64,000 bases of DNA, from assembly GCA_039105265.1 (NCBI GenBank), contig JAPFFF010000010.1:2108001-2172000 (forward strand), written 5' to 3'. A program made the translations under genes and the position numbers. Every line of letters begins with the position of its first letter. Positions within the stretch are counted from its first letter, which is position 1. This document shows positions 29,801 through 38,214 of the stretch, piece after piece. A model generated the notes under the pieces. It was not told the DNA's origin, did not search any database, and worked only from the letters and a program-made list of their open reading frames with translations. The DNA comes from Tritrichomonas musculus (Eukaryota; Parabasalia; Tritrichomonadida; Tritrichomonadidae).

Positions 29801-32202
29801 ATATTGGCAACATCGATCAGCTTTTGAATGAAATTGAAATAGAGTCACAAATTTTGTTGAAAGATTCATTTATCATTCCTCACTCAAAAAGTGGAAATGA
29901 AAATTGTGTGCTGATTAAATGGATGCCAAAAGATGGAATGTTCCTGTTTTCAGTGTCAAATTTCCCAAACAATCCAATCATCCAATTAAATGGAATAAAT
30001 AGAACTGTTTTTGTCGTAGAAAATCGAAAAGAAAAATTCTTTATTGAATTGAACATCTATGAGGATAAATCAACCCTCTATGCACACTTCCAGGTGCCTG
30101 CTTTTCCTGTGCCTCTTGTTATCAACAACTCACTGGATACTCCGATTTTTGTCTACCAGAACATCAAGCCAGTGAGAAGCAAGCAAATGATTGATGCTGA
30201 TTCATCCTCTCTGTTTGCTTTCAAGGAGCCGTTCATAAACAGCAGGCAAATATGCATTGAGATTGCCAAGCCAAAACCTGAAAAACAAAATTCAAGCATA
30301 GTTATTAATGATACTGATGAAAACACAAAGCATCATGATGAAAGCATGAAACATGATGATGATAATGAAAACACAAAGCATCATGATGAAAGCATGAAAC
30401 ATGATGATGATAATGAAAACACAAAGCATCATGATAAAAACATGAAACATGATGATGAAAACGCAAAGCATCATGATGAAAGCATGAAACATGATGATGA
30501 TGATGAAAACACAAAGTTTCATGATGATGATGATTATGTTTATATTCCTTTCTTGTTTTCAATGGAAGAGCAGTTATCACCTCTAATATCAGAAGAACTC
30601 AACGTGATCGCCACGACGACAGTGGTCAGCAAGAACAACAGCATCATGATCCAAGTGAGAAGGCTCGATGACGCCATCTTTTACGAGAGCTCACTTCGCG
30701 GCTTCTTCTCAATAAGGGCGATTCGTGTCTCTCTTAGCAACGATCAAAGAGAGGTTGCACTTTTCACCATGAAAGAAGTCATGGGCGAGACTTGTCAAGA
30801 CAGTAAAAACACGTTTTTGACACTCTCAATTCAATCCATTCAAATTGACAACCAAAAAACTAATTCAAAATTTCCGGTTTTTCTGGTTGGAAACGGTTCA
30901 ATTTTTTCCAATGAAGAAAATAAATCAAAAGGATTCTTTAATGTTCTTTCTATCTTCCCAAGAGGAGTGCCACTTTTCACAGTCATCAATTTTATGAGTA
31001 TTAAAATTGAGCCGATTTTGATCGTTCCAGAAACATCAATGGTAATTGCGTTGTCTTCATTTGTCAAAGAACTTTTTAAGAGAAAAAATAATGAGGATGA
31101 AATTGATGCTATTTTCCTCGAGCCTTCTTTCAGATCTGTTACAGTGAACAAGACTCTAATTGCATATCTGGAAATTTGTCCAATTAGGATTTTTATAAAT
31201 ATTCCAAGCGAAAGAACAGGTGAGAATTATTATGTTTCAACGGTTATGAAATTATTAAACATGATTTCATTGAATAAGATATCAATAATAACTCCAAAAT
31301 TATTTGTTTCTGAATTTGGTAATAATATATCTTATTTGGTAGAGTTATTAAGAGATTTTTATGGAAATGAAGTTATAAATCAAATAACAAAATATACTAT
31401 TTTCAAATTTGTGGCAAATTCTTTAATTCGTTTCAAATTCCTTGATTTTATTCCGTTATCATCGATAAAAAATGATAATAATAATGCTGTTGTTTGCGAT
31501 AATCGAAAGCCGATATTTTGCTATTTTAATGAGATTGAATTAAATGATGTCGCAAACCAGTCAAATTATTACTTTGATCAAACACCTGATGTAATTTCTC
31601 AGTTGTTAGATTCAAATGCATCATTATCAAACATTCTTATATATCATCCAAACAATCAAATTGATCGACCAAATATACATTCAAATAAAGACAGATTGAT
31701 AATTGGAATTCAAAGTGACTCGAGTTTGAATTCAAATTTAAATAATCTTGATTTGATTCAAATTTTCCAAACAAATAATATAAAAAGAGAAAGAATTCCA
31801 ATAATTTCTCCAATTTTCTCTTCTTTCGAATTTAGTAATTCAAAGAAATTTGATGAGATTTATCTTCAATTACAATCTGAAATTTTGAAAGACAAAAAAT
31901 TGGAGAATCAGAATATTAAATTTGTTATTGAATCAAGTACTGATCAATTAATATATTGTGTGACAAATGAAATGATTTTGTGTTTTGAATTGAAAAATGA
32001 ACTTTTTCAGATTTCACAAAAAGTTGAATTTTCAAAACTTAATTCAATTTCATCATCAGGATCAACTGTTTCATTGAAATCAGATGATCAAAAAATTGGT
32101 CAAATTGTCATACAATTAAATAGCGAAGTCAATTCAAACGCTTTGTTATCGTTCATTGCGACTCAACAAAAAGTTCTGAGTATTTTTGGATTCTCAATAT
32201 AA
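23842..32202 (+). CDS. VPS13-like bridge lipid-transfer protein (2786 aa)
   Basis: The start chosen is ATG 23842, which gives the chorein N-terminus MSFFSTIFSKFLDQYIEKVD…LKGHAELHNV; the 33 codons upstream are hydrophobic and unlike the family. Length is close to yeast Vps13 (about 3,100). Residues 1-115 are the chorein domain, and long strand-rich RBG-type repeats run to ~1600. A VPS13 adaptor-binding (SHR-BD) region spans ~1610-2340 with repeated modules opening like ITPSLFIKNLLPCPI, YLYVINNLPFDFSLVPI and VPLVINNSLDTPIF. A LSIQSIQIDNQ…FPVFLV segment (~2320) matches the C-terminal region. These proteins form hydrophobic troughs that move lipids between organelles at contact sites. A His/Asp tandem repeat is inserted at ~2160-2233. 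TCACAT about 28 nt upstream could be the initiator. Confidence 0.9.
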   Translation: MSFFSTIFSKFLDQYIEKVDKNQVDVSLLKGHAELHNVSFTQNLLTSFGIPLAINDSHADQIIVDFPIMKNNSKSTYFQVTGIDIYATPEWSALNKVSINSVADLIQSIEDEKKATKADKQKVWNSWIEKVIDNAKIDIRNVRLHIEFDNYNNKKGALTLFFESLMMNTVDSEGKIVFLKEKPEILRKRIKLTSFSIALYTDVEPFQSFKQLDSIKYNFLTQSSFSLTMIHDRRKNSNFFNTFSIVFGPIFFYIRQEQYFSLQHLINDLMKSQIRQKFQSCMKPSIEKVNLKYYIKMWSFLYRCAIKMRRPHQFNPSIALQFLKKKKEYAKGFMSTINRKQFVKKSIKNNGEELTFLLIQYSSILIRRKERMISLNQKEIDSITSDDLRFFSKDSFQFNLNLQGICFELHSFLLMSVNNINCLFEKKNDNIKLNLEIQNWIVDDLNSKYKVIQTQNEENNFVMFRINSRDDPALFDVSKFKIDLRSSFLKNFCQFFVNNSNSNPLKNQPVTEENVKMSSINQFLIKLNPKTLMKFKIRIRGFSVGYSIDNGSQHSFQFEINHIELKNFSKKSNDNKLEIKSKMIFGEMKVDDSIISEEFSFKTKTTGIIDKFYFLNDLVTNLDILNAKIDIDSSIIDKINNILNSIANSTQSNQTKVYSSHKIYANCADISILINSGINLIILSISGIDINPSIEFRNISILEKDKDPKINIPTLCFNEWPIIKTDLLNIKLNSYEFFDLLDEVNWITKQITKLSSSFMPKNSEIDPKNKEEEEVKSIQVVANLIDYKMGDRANSMKFNNVLCILDDEFNIKIDSLGLFDSENKEFLFCKNKIDLKMNSIENKNSISIKIPDLKMNFLWNEINQIIEYFQDSRNLIEQNLSQNINKRINITKEDSIENINNYQNEIFLSIEKSSIDIENSFLLLIDDLNFEFLISDKSSLLLEMVKIDIDNLLEVNEFHFQIDDFIYDISISSINANLSQSKALKISELSFLPSILSKSDQKQSKSKEESQIDLNISINNFSFKESSTNLTLLIPVIKITMNSYHSIGAIHIPSINFENLVLNEIKIFLLYNSINFNNEEIDSIFSLDRKKLIEENEMKLTNIIASINSIDFEYAHYFVMRIFNAYKIYSKYFVTFSEGKNDSTKSNISISAIINQIMIRESNLNDSISLSKISFKQDNELTEFKCNSISFIDLLKLKNENFLLIQKNQSKTNIKINPIDVYLSINTLKTLTNIYESLMSLIKTDFDEKSKKEKTIKIHKNERKHNCYDIDVSGIQIHFPFEDDPLFKKHDLILSFDLQIQIESNSYKLLKMTNLKAFFTNIKKEMRFLPILLLESFSLQFNDNNDIEKKNFDFSLFEIKTGTIDLNVSAVDIFELQMIINNFIKSFNILIKPKTFSIPDENKQKKFLFSTINSMITIKPLSISLCEENRASNVYNPIFTLNIDSKNATLNLQNQIQSFSIELTFSISSMNLNLGKIEKFMPPTDLMISYSNGNSDTAYVGLSIKTAVDFNFTSSSFQNLMKFIRKFRNKEKILLLKNESKFNYNPEYWIQNNLDDIISIQFKTTKNDGNNMIVNVNDHLPICELEKDTQIAFKYKGISEVIFLKNIIFPIYYDNISVSTVSHKNSSKSVVFNSPLSIQNKLDCKIIIYIKEEKQFIRYIELLPKNKYPLPFEEKQYFIVSTFESINPKKHKKKLIDTKDIQFDSNQPPESFVMSLNKSPQIVKIQNIQNKKLISFVLNVNNDHRTKARVYEITPSLFIKNLLPCPIFSKIDNSEEIFVLQSQDEKQLNSINHDNQSFSISVGFDSESLHQGTVIKLDNDNGFFPGDESTAIQIQKVLKTNQKKVVIFTPCAIFNNTEEAITFSPSSSSNSQEKEIKSNDFVFYGLNNYNESEKSLKIDMSIEKSQKILNAIDCMQLTSNCSTVYLPRIDNPQLFYPLNCSITLGQFPLNATHIVTFSHYLYVINNLPFDFSLVPITSAKVGQLESNIGNIDQLLNEIEIESQILLKDSFIIPHSKSGNENCVLIKWMPKDGMFLFSVSNFPNNPIIQLNGINRTVFVVENRKEKFFIELNIYEDKSTLYAHFQVPAFPVPLVINNSLDTPIFVYQNIKPVRSKQMIDADSSSLFAFKEPFINSRQICIEIAKPKPEKQNSSIVINDTDENTKHHDESMKHDDDNENTKHHDESMKHDDDNENTKHHDKNMKHDDENAKHHDESMKHDDDDENTKFHDDDDYVYIPFLFSMEEQLSPLISEELNVIATTTVVSKNNSIMIQVRRLDDAIFYESSLRGFFSIRAIRVSLSNDQREVALFTMKEVMGETCQDSKNTFLTLSIQSIQIDNQKTNSKFPVFLVGNGSIFSNEENKSKGFFNVLSIFPRGVPLFTVINFMSIKIEPILIVPETSMVIALSSFVKELFKRKNNEDEIDAIFLEPSFRSVTVNKTLIAYLEICPIRIFINIPSERTGENYYVSTVMKLLNMISLNKISIITPKLFVSEFGNNISYLVELLRDFYGNEVINQITKYTIFKFVANSLIRFKFLDFIPLSSIKNDNNNAVVCDNRKPIFCYFNEIELNDVANQSNYYFDQTPDVISQLLDSNASLSNILIYHPNNQIDRPNIHSNKDRLIIGIQSDSSLNSNLNNLDLIQIFQTNNIKRERIPIISPIFSSFEFSNSKKFDEIYLQLQSEILKDKKLENQNIKFVIESSTDQLIYCVTNEMILCFELKNELFQISQKVEFSKLNSISSSGSTVSLKSDDQKIGQIVIQLNSEVNSNALLSFIATQQKVLSIFGFSI
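30319..30540 (+). repeat. 48-bp tandem repeat encoding ENTKHHDESMKHDDDN units in the VPS13-like gene
   Basis: Units: 30319-30366, 30367-30414, a shortened unit 30415-30456, 30457-30504, and a partial 30505-30540. Each gives a 16-residue block dense in His, Asp, Lys and Met. The insert sits between SHR-BD modules. The arrangement produces long false antisense ORFs. Confidence 0.95.
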
Positions 32203-33002
32203 AATGTTTAATATTTCCTTTAATTCAATATCATTTTATTATGTAATTCTATGATGTATCTACCTAAATAAAAAATCTTAAAAATCAATTCAAAATACAT
32301 TTTTATCATAATTTACACAATTTTACAAAAATTAAATTTAATAACGAATATATTGCTTTTTCATTAGTGGAACATATGTTGAAATAGCTGTTTTCCAAAC
32401 GATTTTTTAAATTGGCTGTTTTGATATCAATTTCAAACATTTTGATTTATTGATAGATTTATAAAAATATATAAATGTTATAAAATAATATACAATAAGT
32501 AAATTATCTATTATCATCTCACTTAATAAAGTTGGGCAAGTGCGGAATGAAATAGAAAAATCACGGAATTGGAAGAAGAACTTAGGAGACAGTGTAATAT
32601 TCAAATGTGCATATATATAGCTGAGGTATCAGATCCTTTGGTAGCATTGACAAATCAATAAATCAAAATCCTCATACTGAATAATAATAATTTAAAAATT
32701 TCAGAATGAAATTTATATCAAATGAAGGCACAATAAAATTAATTTTATTAGGTACAATAATGATGGTCCCTGTCAAATACAATATAATTGAATAAATTAT
32801 CAAAAAAATTTATAAAATACACCATTATAAAAATATGAAAATATGTATTATTAAAGATATTATTTATTTCAAAAAATACCCAAAAATTCTAAAATATTTA
32901 AATATGATATCACACAGTTAAAGTTATAAGCAAAAAAAATTAAACTTTTTAATAAATAATATTCAAAGGCTATTCAAAAAAATTCAATGTCTCATTTTAT
33001 AA
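32203..33002. other. intergenic region with a coiled-coil gene relic at about 32530-32661
   Basis: About 32530-32661 (+) reads …VGQVRNEIEKSR, and after a one-base shift ELEEELRRQCNIQMC…DPLVALTNQ then TAA, the look of a decayed C-terminal coiled coil. No family name can be given. The rest is A/T-rich. CTCATTTTATAAATG at 32991-33005 joins the initiator to the next start codon. Confidence 0.4.
32991..33000 (+). promoter_or_regulatory. candidate initiator (Inr) of the four-kinase gene
   Basis: CTCATTTTAT lies directly before the ATG at 33003 and contains TCA-T-T; the implied leader is about 9 nt. Confidence 0.5.
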
Positions 33003-36000
33003 ATGAAAAGAAAAGCCCCAAAACATTTTGATGATGATTATGACGAATATTCTGGCGCTGATGTAAACCTTAATGACTTAATAAACGACGATAACGTTAA
33101 AATAATTAATATGAAAGATTATGAAATTCAATCGTCAAGAATAATAGGAGCAGGTGCCTATTCCAAAACATACGAAGCCATCGAAAAAGCTACTGGGAAA
33201 CGACTTGCCGCCAAAATTTCAAGTGATGACTCGGATGAAAATCAAACCAGAAATTTTATTAATCAAGTTCGCATCATGTCGAAATTAGACTTTCCATCCA
33301 TTATAAAATTTATCGGATGTGGAATTACAGAAGGAAAAGGTCGACAGAACCGCGTGATTTTGTTGGAATTGGCCGCAAACGGGACATTAGGTAATGCGAT
33401 TAAGCAAGTGCGAAAGAATAATGCTCCCACAGACTGGACCGATACGAAGAAGCACATAATATTGTATGGAATTGCGTCAGGAATGGCGTACATGCATTCT
33501 CTTGACTATGTTTTCCGTAATCTGACTCCAGAAAACATTTTACTTGATGAATATTTGTTCCCTAAAATTTGTGATTTTTCATTGGCAGCGAAAAGTGACG
33601 AATCACTGTCAGATTTTGTTGGTACCCCTGTCTATATGGCCCCAGAAGTCATTGAAGGAGAACAATATGTTAAAGCATCTGATGTTTATTCTTTTTCAAT
33701 GATTATGTACGAGTTGTTGACAAATGAAGTTCCATTCAAAAATATAACCGTTTTTAAACTTCAATCAATGATTGTGAGTGGCAATAGACCCGATATTCCA
33801 GAATATTTGCCAGATGTTTACAAGAATCTGATTGAACGATGTTGGGCTCAAGATCCGAACGATAGACCTTCATTCAAAGAAATCAAAACGATCCTTCAAA
33901 ATGACATAAATGATCTAGAAATTGACAACGACGATTTTGACGACTATTGTGACATGATAACGTCCCATGAAAGTGAGCTTTCTGGTTGGGGAGTATTTTC
34001 TCATCCCATTTGTAATCCCGCTAGGCCTGAAATAGACTCAAATAAACAAAAGATGAAAGATGAATATTCTGAAGGTGAAAGTGATAGTGAAAATCTGATA
34101 ATTTCTGATGATGACATTGCAAAGAAACACAAATTTAAGAGAGTGAAAATTGATTTTCCAGAAGAAGAATATGAAAATAAGAAGTTAGATGTCAAAATCG
34201 ATCCGATAGATATTGGTAAATTTGAGAAGAGAGAACAAATTGGAGAAGGCTCCTTTGGAAAGGTTTACAAGGCAATTGATAAAGAGACTGGCCAAATTTG
34301 TGCAGCCAAAGTCAATCGAAAAGAGCTTGTTCAATGCGATGACAATGATATAAACAATCTTTCACGAGAGATAAACATTCTTGCCCAAATCGAATCGCCA
34401 TTGATTGTCAAATTCATTGGGTTCAACACTGTCGATTTTCACGAAGATTCGAAGCCAACAATTGTCACTGAATTCATCAAGAATGGCTCATTAAGAGACA
34501 TCATAGAAGCAGAATTGAGAGGCCTATCGTTGCCAGAATGGGATGAAACAAAAAAGTTGATTGTCATTTATGGAGTTGCTTCAGGACTTGCTTATTTACA
34601 TGCTCATGAAATTCTTCATCGTGACATTAAACCAGAAAACATTTTCCTCGATGAATTCTTGTTTCCAAAAATTGGCGATTTTGGACTTGCCAAAGAAATC
34701 AAAGACGATACAACAACCGCTTTTGTAGGGACACCGTTGTTTATATCTCCTGAAATCATCAATGATGCTCAATACACGAAAGCTGGCGATGTTTATGCAT
34801 ATGCGATGCTTGTTTATTCATTGTTGACGTTGAAAGATCCTTTTGATGAAAAGAACCAATTTACAATATTCAAAAAAGTGTCAAAAGGCTATCGTCCATT
34901 GTTTCCTGACAACGTTCCTGAATGTTATCAGAATCTTCTTCGTAAATGTTGGTCTCATTTGCCTGAAGAAAGGCCAACTTTTGAAGACATCATCGACATA
35001 ATTAAAGCGAATCCAGATTTTATCACGAGTGGTGTTGATGAAGATGAATTCATTAAATATGTAGATTCAATAGGTGACACTTTTTATGCTGATGAAAAAA
35101 CAATTAAAAAGGATGTAAGAAGTAGATCTAAAAAAGTCTCTTTTAAAGAAGTTTCTTTTGATATGCAGAAAATCAAAGAAGAAGATAAAATCATTGAAAT
35201 GGTCGAAGAAGATCCTGAAATGAAAGAAACATTCTTGGATTTGAGTGAATTTGAGAAGGTTCGTTTGGTTACAAAAGGTGACAATTACAAAATTTACGAA
35301 GTGAAAAATAAAAACACAAAGATAATTTATTCAGCAAAAGTTTCAACAATAAAAGTCAACCAATTGACAAAAGACGAACTCATTCATTTGTCAAGGGAAG
35401 TTGGAATCATTTCACAATTAAAACATCCTTCATTTCTGCAGTTCATTGGATACAGTCCAATCAACTTCAAGAGGAAATCGATGCCAGTCATCATCAGCGA
35501 ACTTCCGTTCAACAAGTCGTTGTTGAATCTTGTTGAAATGGAGCGAAAAAATAAAAAAGTTCCAGAATGGAATGAGACGAAAAGATTGATCAACATTTAC
35601 GGAATCGCTGCTGGAATGTCATACTTGCATTCACACAAAATCATTCATCGAAATCTTGGATTGAACAGCATCTTTCTCGATGAATTCTTGCTTCCAAAAA
35701 TTGGAAATTTCGGATTTTCAACGCGAGTTCACACAATCAAGACTATCACAATGCAATCAACATCTGGAATTAAAGGGAATCCTTCTTATTCTGCTCCTGA
35801 GGTTCTTGAGCATGGAGACTACACAAAGGCAAGCGATGTCTACGCTTTCGGAATAATTGTCTACGAATTGATGACGTTGAAAAAACCATTCAAAAAAAAT
35901 AGTTACAATGACATCTACAACGAAGTCGTCCTCAAAGATAAAAGGCCGAAATTAGACAATAATATTCCTAAATGTTACAGAAACTTGATTGATGTTTGTT

Positions 36001-37211
36001 GGTCCGCAAATCCTGAAGCAAGGCCTTCTTTTGAAAACATTGAAGATATTTTGAGAACTGATGAAAATTTCATCACTCAAAAAGTGGACAAAAACGACTT
36101 CATTCAATATATTCAAAGCATCAGTCAAGAAAAAGTTGGCTTCGGGGAAAGGAAGAGAGTTGCCCAGCTCGATTACTTGATTGACAAAAAGTGCCGAATT
36201 CAAGAAGAAGACGAAATCAGAAATGGCGAAGAAGAAGAAAAAATTGAAAATATTGAAAGTGAAGTTGATCGTCTCATCAATATAAAAAGTTTCGATCCTA
36301 TCAAAATTAATTTGGTTAAAGGTCTCCTCTCAAAAAAGGAAAAAGTGACAACAACATCAAGTTCGACCATTTATCGTGTCAAAATTGGTAAATCATCATT
36401 TGACAGCGACTTTGTTTCATTGAGAATTCTTAAAGAAAAAATCTTCTCAAAAAGTGATGACGACGATGAAAAAGGATTCAATATTGATGAATCAAAAATG
36501 GAGCAATTTTATTCATATTGCCAAAAAGTTCATTTATTGAATCACCCAAACATCGCAAGGTCATTCGGCTTTTTCAGAGGCAATTCAAAACATGAACCGT
36601 TACTTCTCAGTGAATATTTTTCAAAGAGTTTGAAAGAGGCCGTTAAGTCACTTGACGATATCTACCTCGTGAGCATCATTTACGAGATCAGCCATGCAAT
36701 GATGATTCTTCATTCAAATAATTTAATTCATCGAAATTTGAGACCAGAAAATATTTTCATTGATTCAAGTAAACACGCGAAATTAACCGATTTTGCAGAT
36801 GAATTATTATTGAATGTAACCGACCAAATAAAGTCTGAAAAAATAAAACCAGTATGTATGTCTCCTGAACTCCTTCAAAACAGGGAATATGACGAAAAAG
36901 TAGACGTGTTCTCTTTCGGTGTCGTAATGCATTTCATCCTTTCAAGAGGAAAGGCAGTCTTTTTGTCGAAGGAGCAAATCATCGCTGGTGAAGATCAACT
37001 AATTCGAAAGACAATCAACAAGATATCTTTCAGCATCATCAAAAGATGCATGTCACAGTCACCAGAAAATAGGCCAAGTTTCAGGGCGATCACCCAGACA
37101 ATACAAAGAAACAACTTCGTTTTGATTGATGGAATTGAGAGCAATATTCCAATGATTCAAAATCAAGTTAAATCAATAATTGACATAAAAAAAGTCAAAG
37201 AAAAGAAATAG
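33003..37211 (+). CDS. protein with four tandem kinase domains: one canonical, three predicted pseudokinases (1402 aa)
   Basis: KD1 (~40-305): GAGAYS loop and Lys71 kept, but HRD is FRN (171-173), Lys of KPEN is Thr, and DFG is DFS (191-193). KD2 (~408-670): complete, with GEGSFG 414-419, Lys436, HRD 539-541, KPEN, DFG 559-561, and SPE in place of APE 582-584. KD3 (~748-1020): degenerate loop, HRN (882-884), GLNS for KPEN, NFG (902-904), APE kept. KD4 (~1100-1372): no Gly loop, Arg1141 where the VAIK Lys is expected, HRN (1243-1245), DFA (1263-1265). All four are TKL-like with the trichomonad ends DVYSF and CW..(P)E.RPSF. Acidic linkers separate KD1-2 and KD3-4. No TM segment. Only KD2 should catalyse; the others probably act as allosteric or docking modules. 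The frame is intact throughout. The stop is TAG. Confidence 0.92.
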   Translation: MKRKAPKHFDDDYDEYSGADVNLNDLINDDNVKIINMKDYEIQSSRIIGAGAYSKTYEAIEKATGKRLAAKISSDDSDENQTRNFINQVRIMSKLDFPSIIKFIGCGITEGKGRQNRVILLELAANGTLGNAIKQVRKNNAPTDWTDTKKHIILYGIASGMAYMHSLDYVFRNLTPENILLDEYLFPKICDFSLAAKSDESLSDFVGTPVYMAPEVIEGEQYVKASDVYSFSMIMYELLTNEVPFKNITVFKLQSMIVSGNRPDIPEYLPDVYKNLIERCWAQDPNDRPSFKEIKTILQNDINDLEIDNDDFDDYCDMITSHESELSGWGVFSHPICNPARPEIDSNKQKMKDEYSEGESDSENLIISDDDIAKKHKFKRVKIDFPEEEYENKKLDVKIDPIDIGKFEKREQIGEGSFGKVYKAIDKETGQICAAKVNRKELVQCDDNDINNLSREINILAQIESPLIVKFIGFNTVDFHEDSKPTIVTEFIKNGSLRDIIEAELRGLSLPEWDETKKLIVIYGVASGLAYLHAHEILHRDIKPENIFLDEFLFPKIGDFGLAKEIKDDTTTAFVGTPLFISPEIINDAQYTKAGDVYAYAMLVYSLLTLKDPFDEKNQFTIFKKVSKGYRPLFPDNVPECYQNLLRKCWSHLPEERPTFEDIIDIIKANPDFITSGVDEDEFIKYVDSIGDTFYADEKTIKKDVRSRSKKVSFKEVSFDMQKIKEEDKIIEMVEEDPEMKETFLDLSEFEKVRLVTKGDNYKIYEVKNKNTKIIYSAKVSTIKVNQLTKDELIHLSREVGIISQLKHPSFLQFIGYSPINFKRKSMPVIISELPFNKSLLNLVEMERKNKKVPEWNETKRLINIYGIAAGMSYLHSHKIIHRNLGLNSIFLDEFLLPKIGNFGFSTRVHTIKTITMQSTSGIKGNPSYSAPEVLEHGDYTKASDVYAFGIIVYELMTLKKPFKKNSYNDIYNEVVLKDKRPKLDNNIPKCYRNLIDVCWSANPEARPSFENIEDILRTDENFITQKVDKNDFIQYIQSISQEKVGFGERKRVAQLDYLIDKKCRIQEEDEIRNGEEEEKIENIESEVDRLINIKSFDPIKINLVKGLLSKKEKVTTTSSSTIYRVKIGKSSFDSDFVSLRILKEKIFSKSDDDDEKGFNIDESKMEQFYSYCQKVHLLNHPNIARSFGFFRGNSKHEPLLLSEYFSKSLKEAVKSLDDIYLVSIIYEISHAMMILHSNNLIHRNLRPENIFIDSSKHAKLTDFADELLLNVTDQIKSEKIKPVCMSPELLQNREYDEKVDVFSFGVVMHFILSRGKAVFLSKEQIIAGEDQLIRKTINKISFSIIKRCMSQSPENRPSFRAITQTIQRNNFVLIDGIESNIPMIQNQVKSIIDIKKVKEKK

Positions 37212-37650
37212 AATAATATTTATAATTAATCTTTTTAGTAATCAATGGCATTGCTATTTGGCCTTTAGAAAGAATGTATTATCTGTACTCAAACAGAAGT
37301 GGAAGGAGCCTGAAAAGTGCAAAGCAAATAATTTTTTTTTTTTTTTAAAAAAAAAGTGGTGTAGAAAAATACGATTCCACTATTAAAGCCAGCTTTTTTG
37401 ATATACTAAATATTAGGAGATCTAATTTATTACTAAGTTTATTCAAATATTTAAAAGTTATAAAATAATATATAATAAGTACAATGTATATTTATTCATC
37501 AAAACCAAGATCAAATCGACAAAATCATGAAAAATTATGAGATTTTGAAAGAAAGTTCAAAGAAGCCACAGTAATCGATCTTCTTCCTTCTAGTAGAAAA
37601 GAAGACATTCAAGTTATGGGTAAATACGACCACATCACTACATTATTTTC
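37212..37650. other. intergenic region with an ORF relic at 37484-37653
   Basis: 37484 (+) opens a frame with a TGA at its 19th codon and then a 37-residue, composition-normal stretch (FERKFKEATVIDLLPSSRKE…) ending in TAG at 37651-37653. Probably the tail of a dead gene of unknown family. T16/A9 homopolymer runs occur near 37331-37356. Confidence 0.4.
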
Positions 37651-37926
37651 CTAGTAACCACCTCCACCTCCTAAAAAACAAGCTTTTTCAAATTTAACGT
37701 ATGATCCAAAAATGTATTGTTTACTAGCATCATAATATTTATTAAGACGAGTAAATACTTTTTGTAAATTTGGAAGATAGAATGCTGCATCACCATCAAT
37801 TCCAATCAGCCGATTGTAATTCTGAATGCTTATATGATGATGCGCTGATCTGGAAGAGAGATATAATATAAAAATAAAAGAAAGGCATAGAAAGTATATT
37901 TGCAAATTATTTTGTTCCAAAATCAT
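37651..37926 (-). pseudogene. fragment of a fringe/C1GalT-like glycosyltransferase behind a hydrophobic leader (91 aa)
   Basis: An ATG at 37926 gives a hydrophobic anchor-like segment (IYFLCLSFIFILYLSS, ~10-25), then IGIDGDAAFYLPNLQKVF, YIFGSYVK and a final FLGGGGGY before TAG. The order DxD - PNL - Y.FG - GGGGY is that of the second half of fringe or core-1 beta-1,3-galactosyltransferases (normally >300 residues). The catalytic base region after GG(A/G)GY and the entire first half are missing. Most likely a truncated, fused remnant; a short expressed membrane peptide is possible. Confidence 0.5.
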
Positions 37927-38214
37927 TCTTCATAAACTAAATATAACGTAATATATTTAACTAAACTAAATATAAATTCGGTTTCATTTGTATTTCAATG
38001 ATTCAAATAGAAAACGTGTATAATTGTTTTTATAAAGATTTATATAGGTACAACTTTTTAAGAAGTGTAAAACAATTAAAAAATTGTAAAAATTAAATAA
38101 AACGAAATTCAATATAAATTTGGCCATTTTTAACCATTTATTTGGTCAATTATTTGTATCAATTTTTTTTTATTTAATTCAAATTTTGAATTCATAAATA
38201 ATCAAAAAATTTTT

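Noticed and set aside
30292..30580. Minus-strand His- and Met-rich repeat ORFs
   Set aside because: Antisense translation of the 48-bp repeat in the VPS13-like gene; no independent start or gene features.
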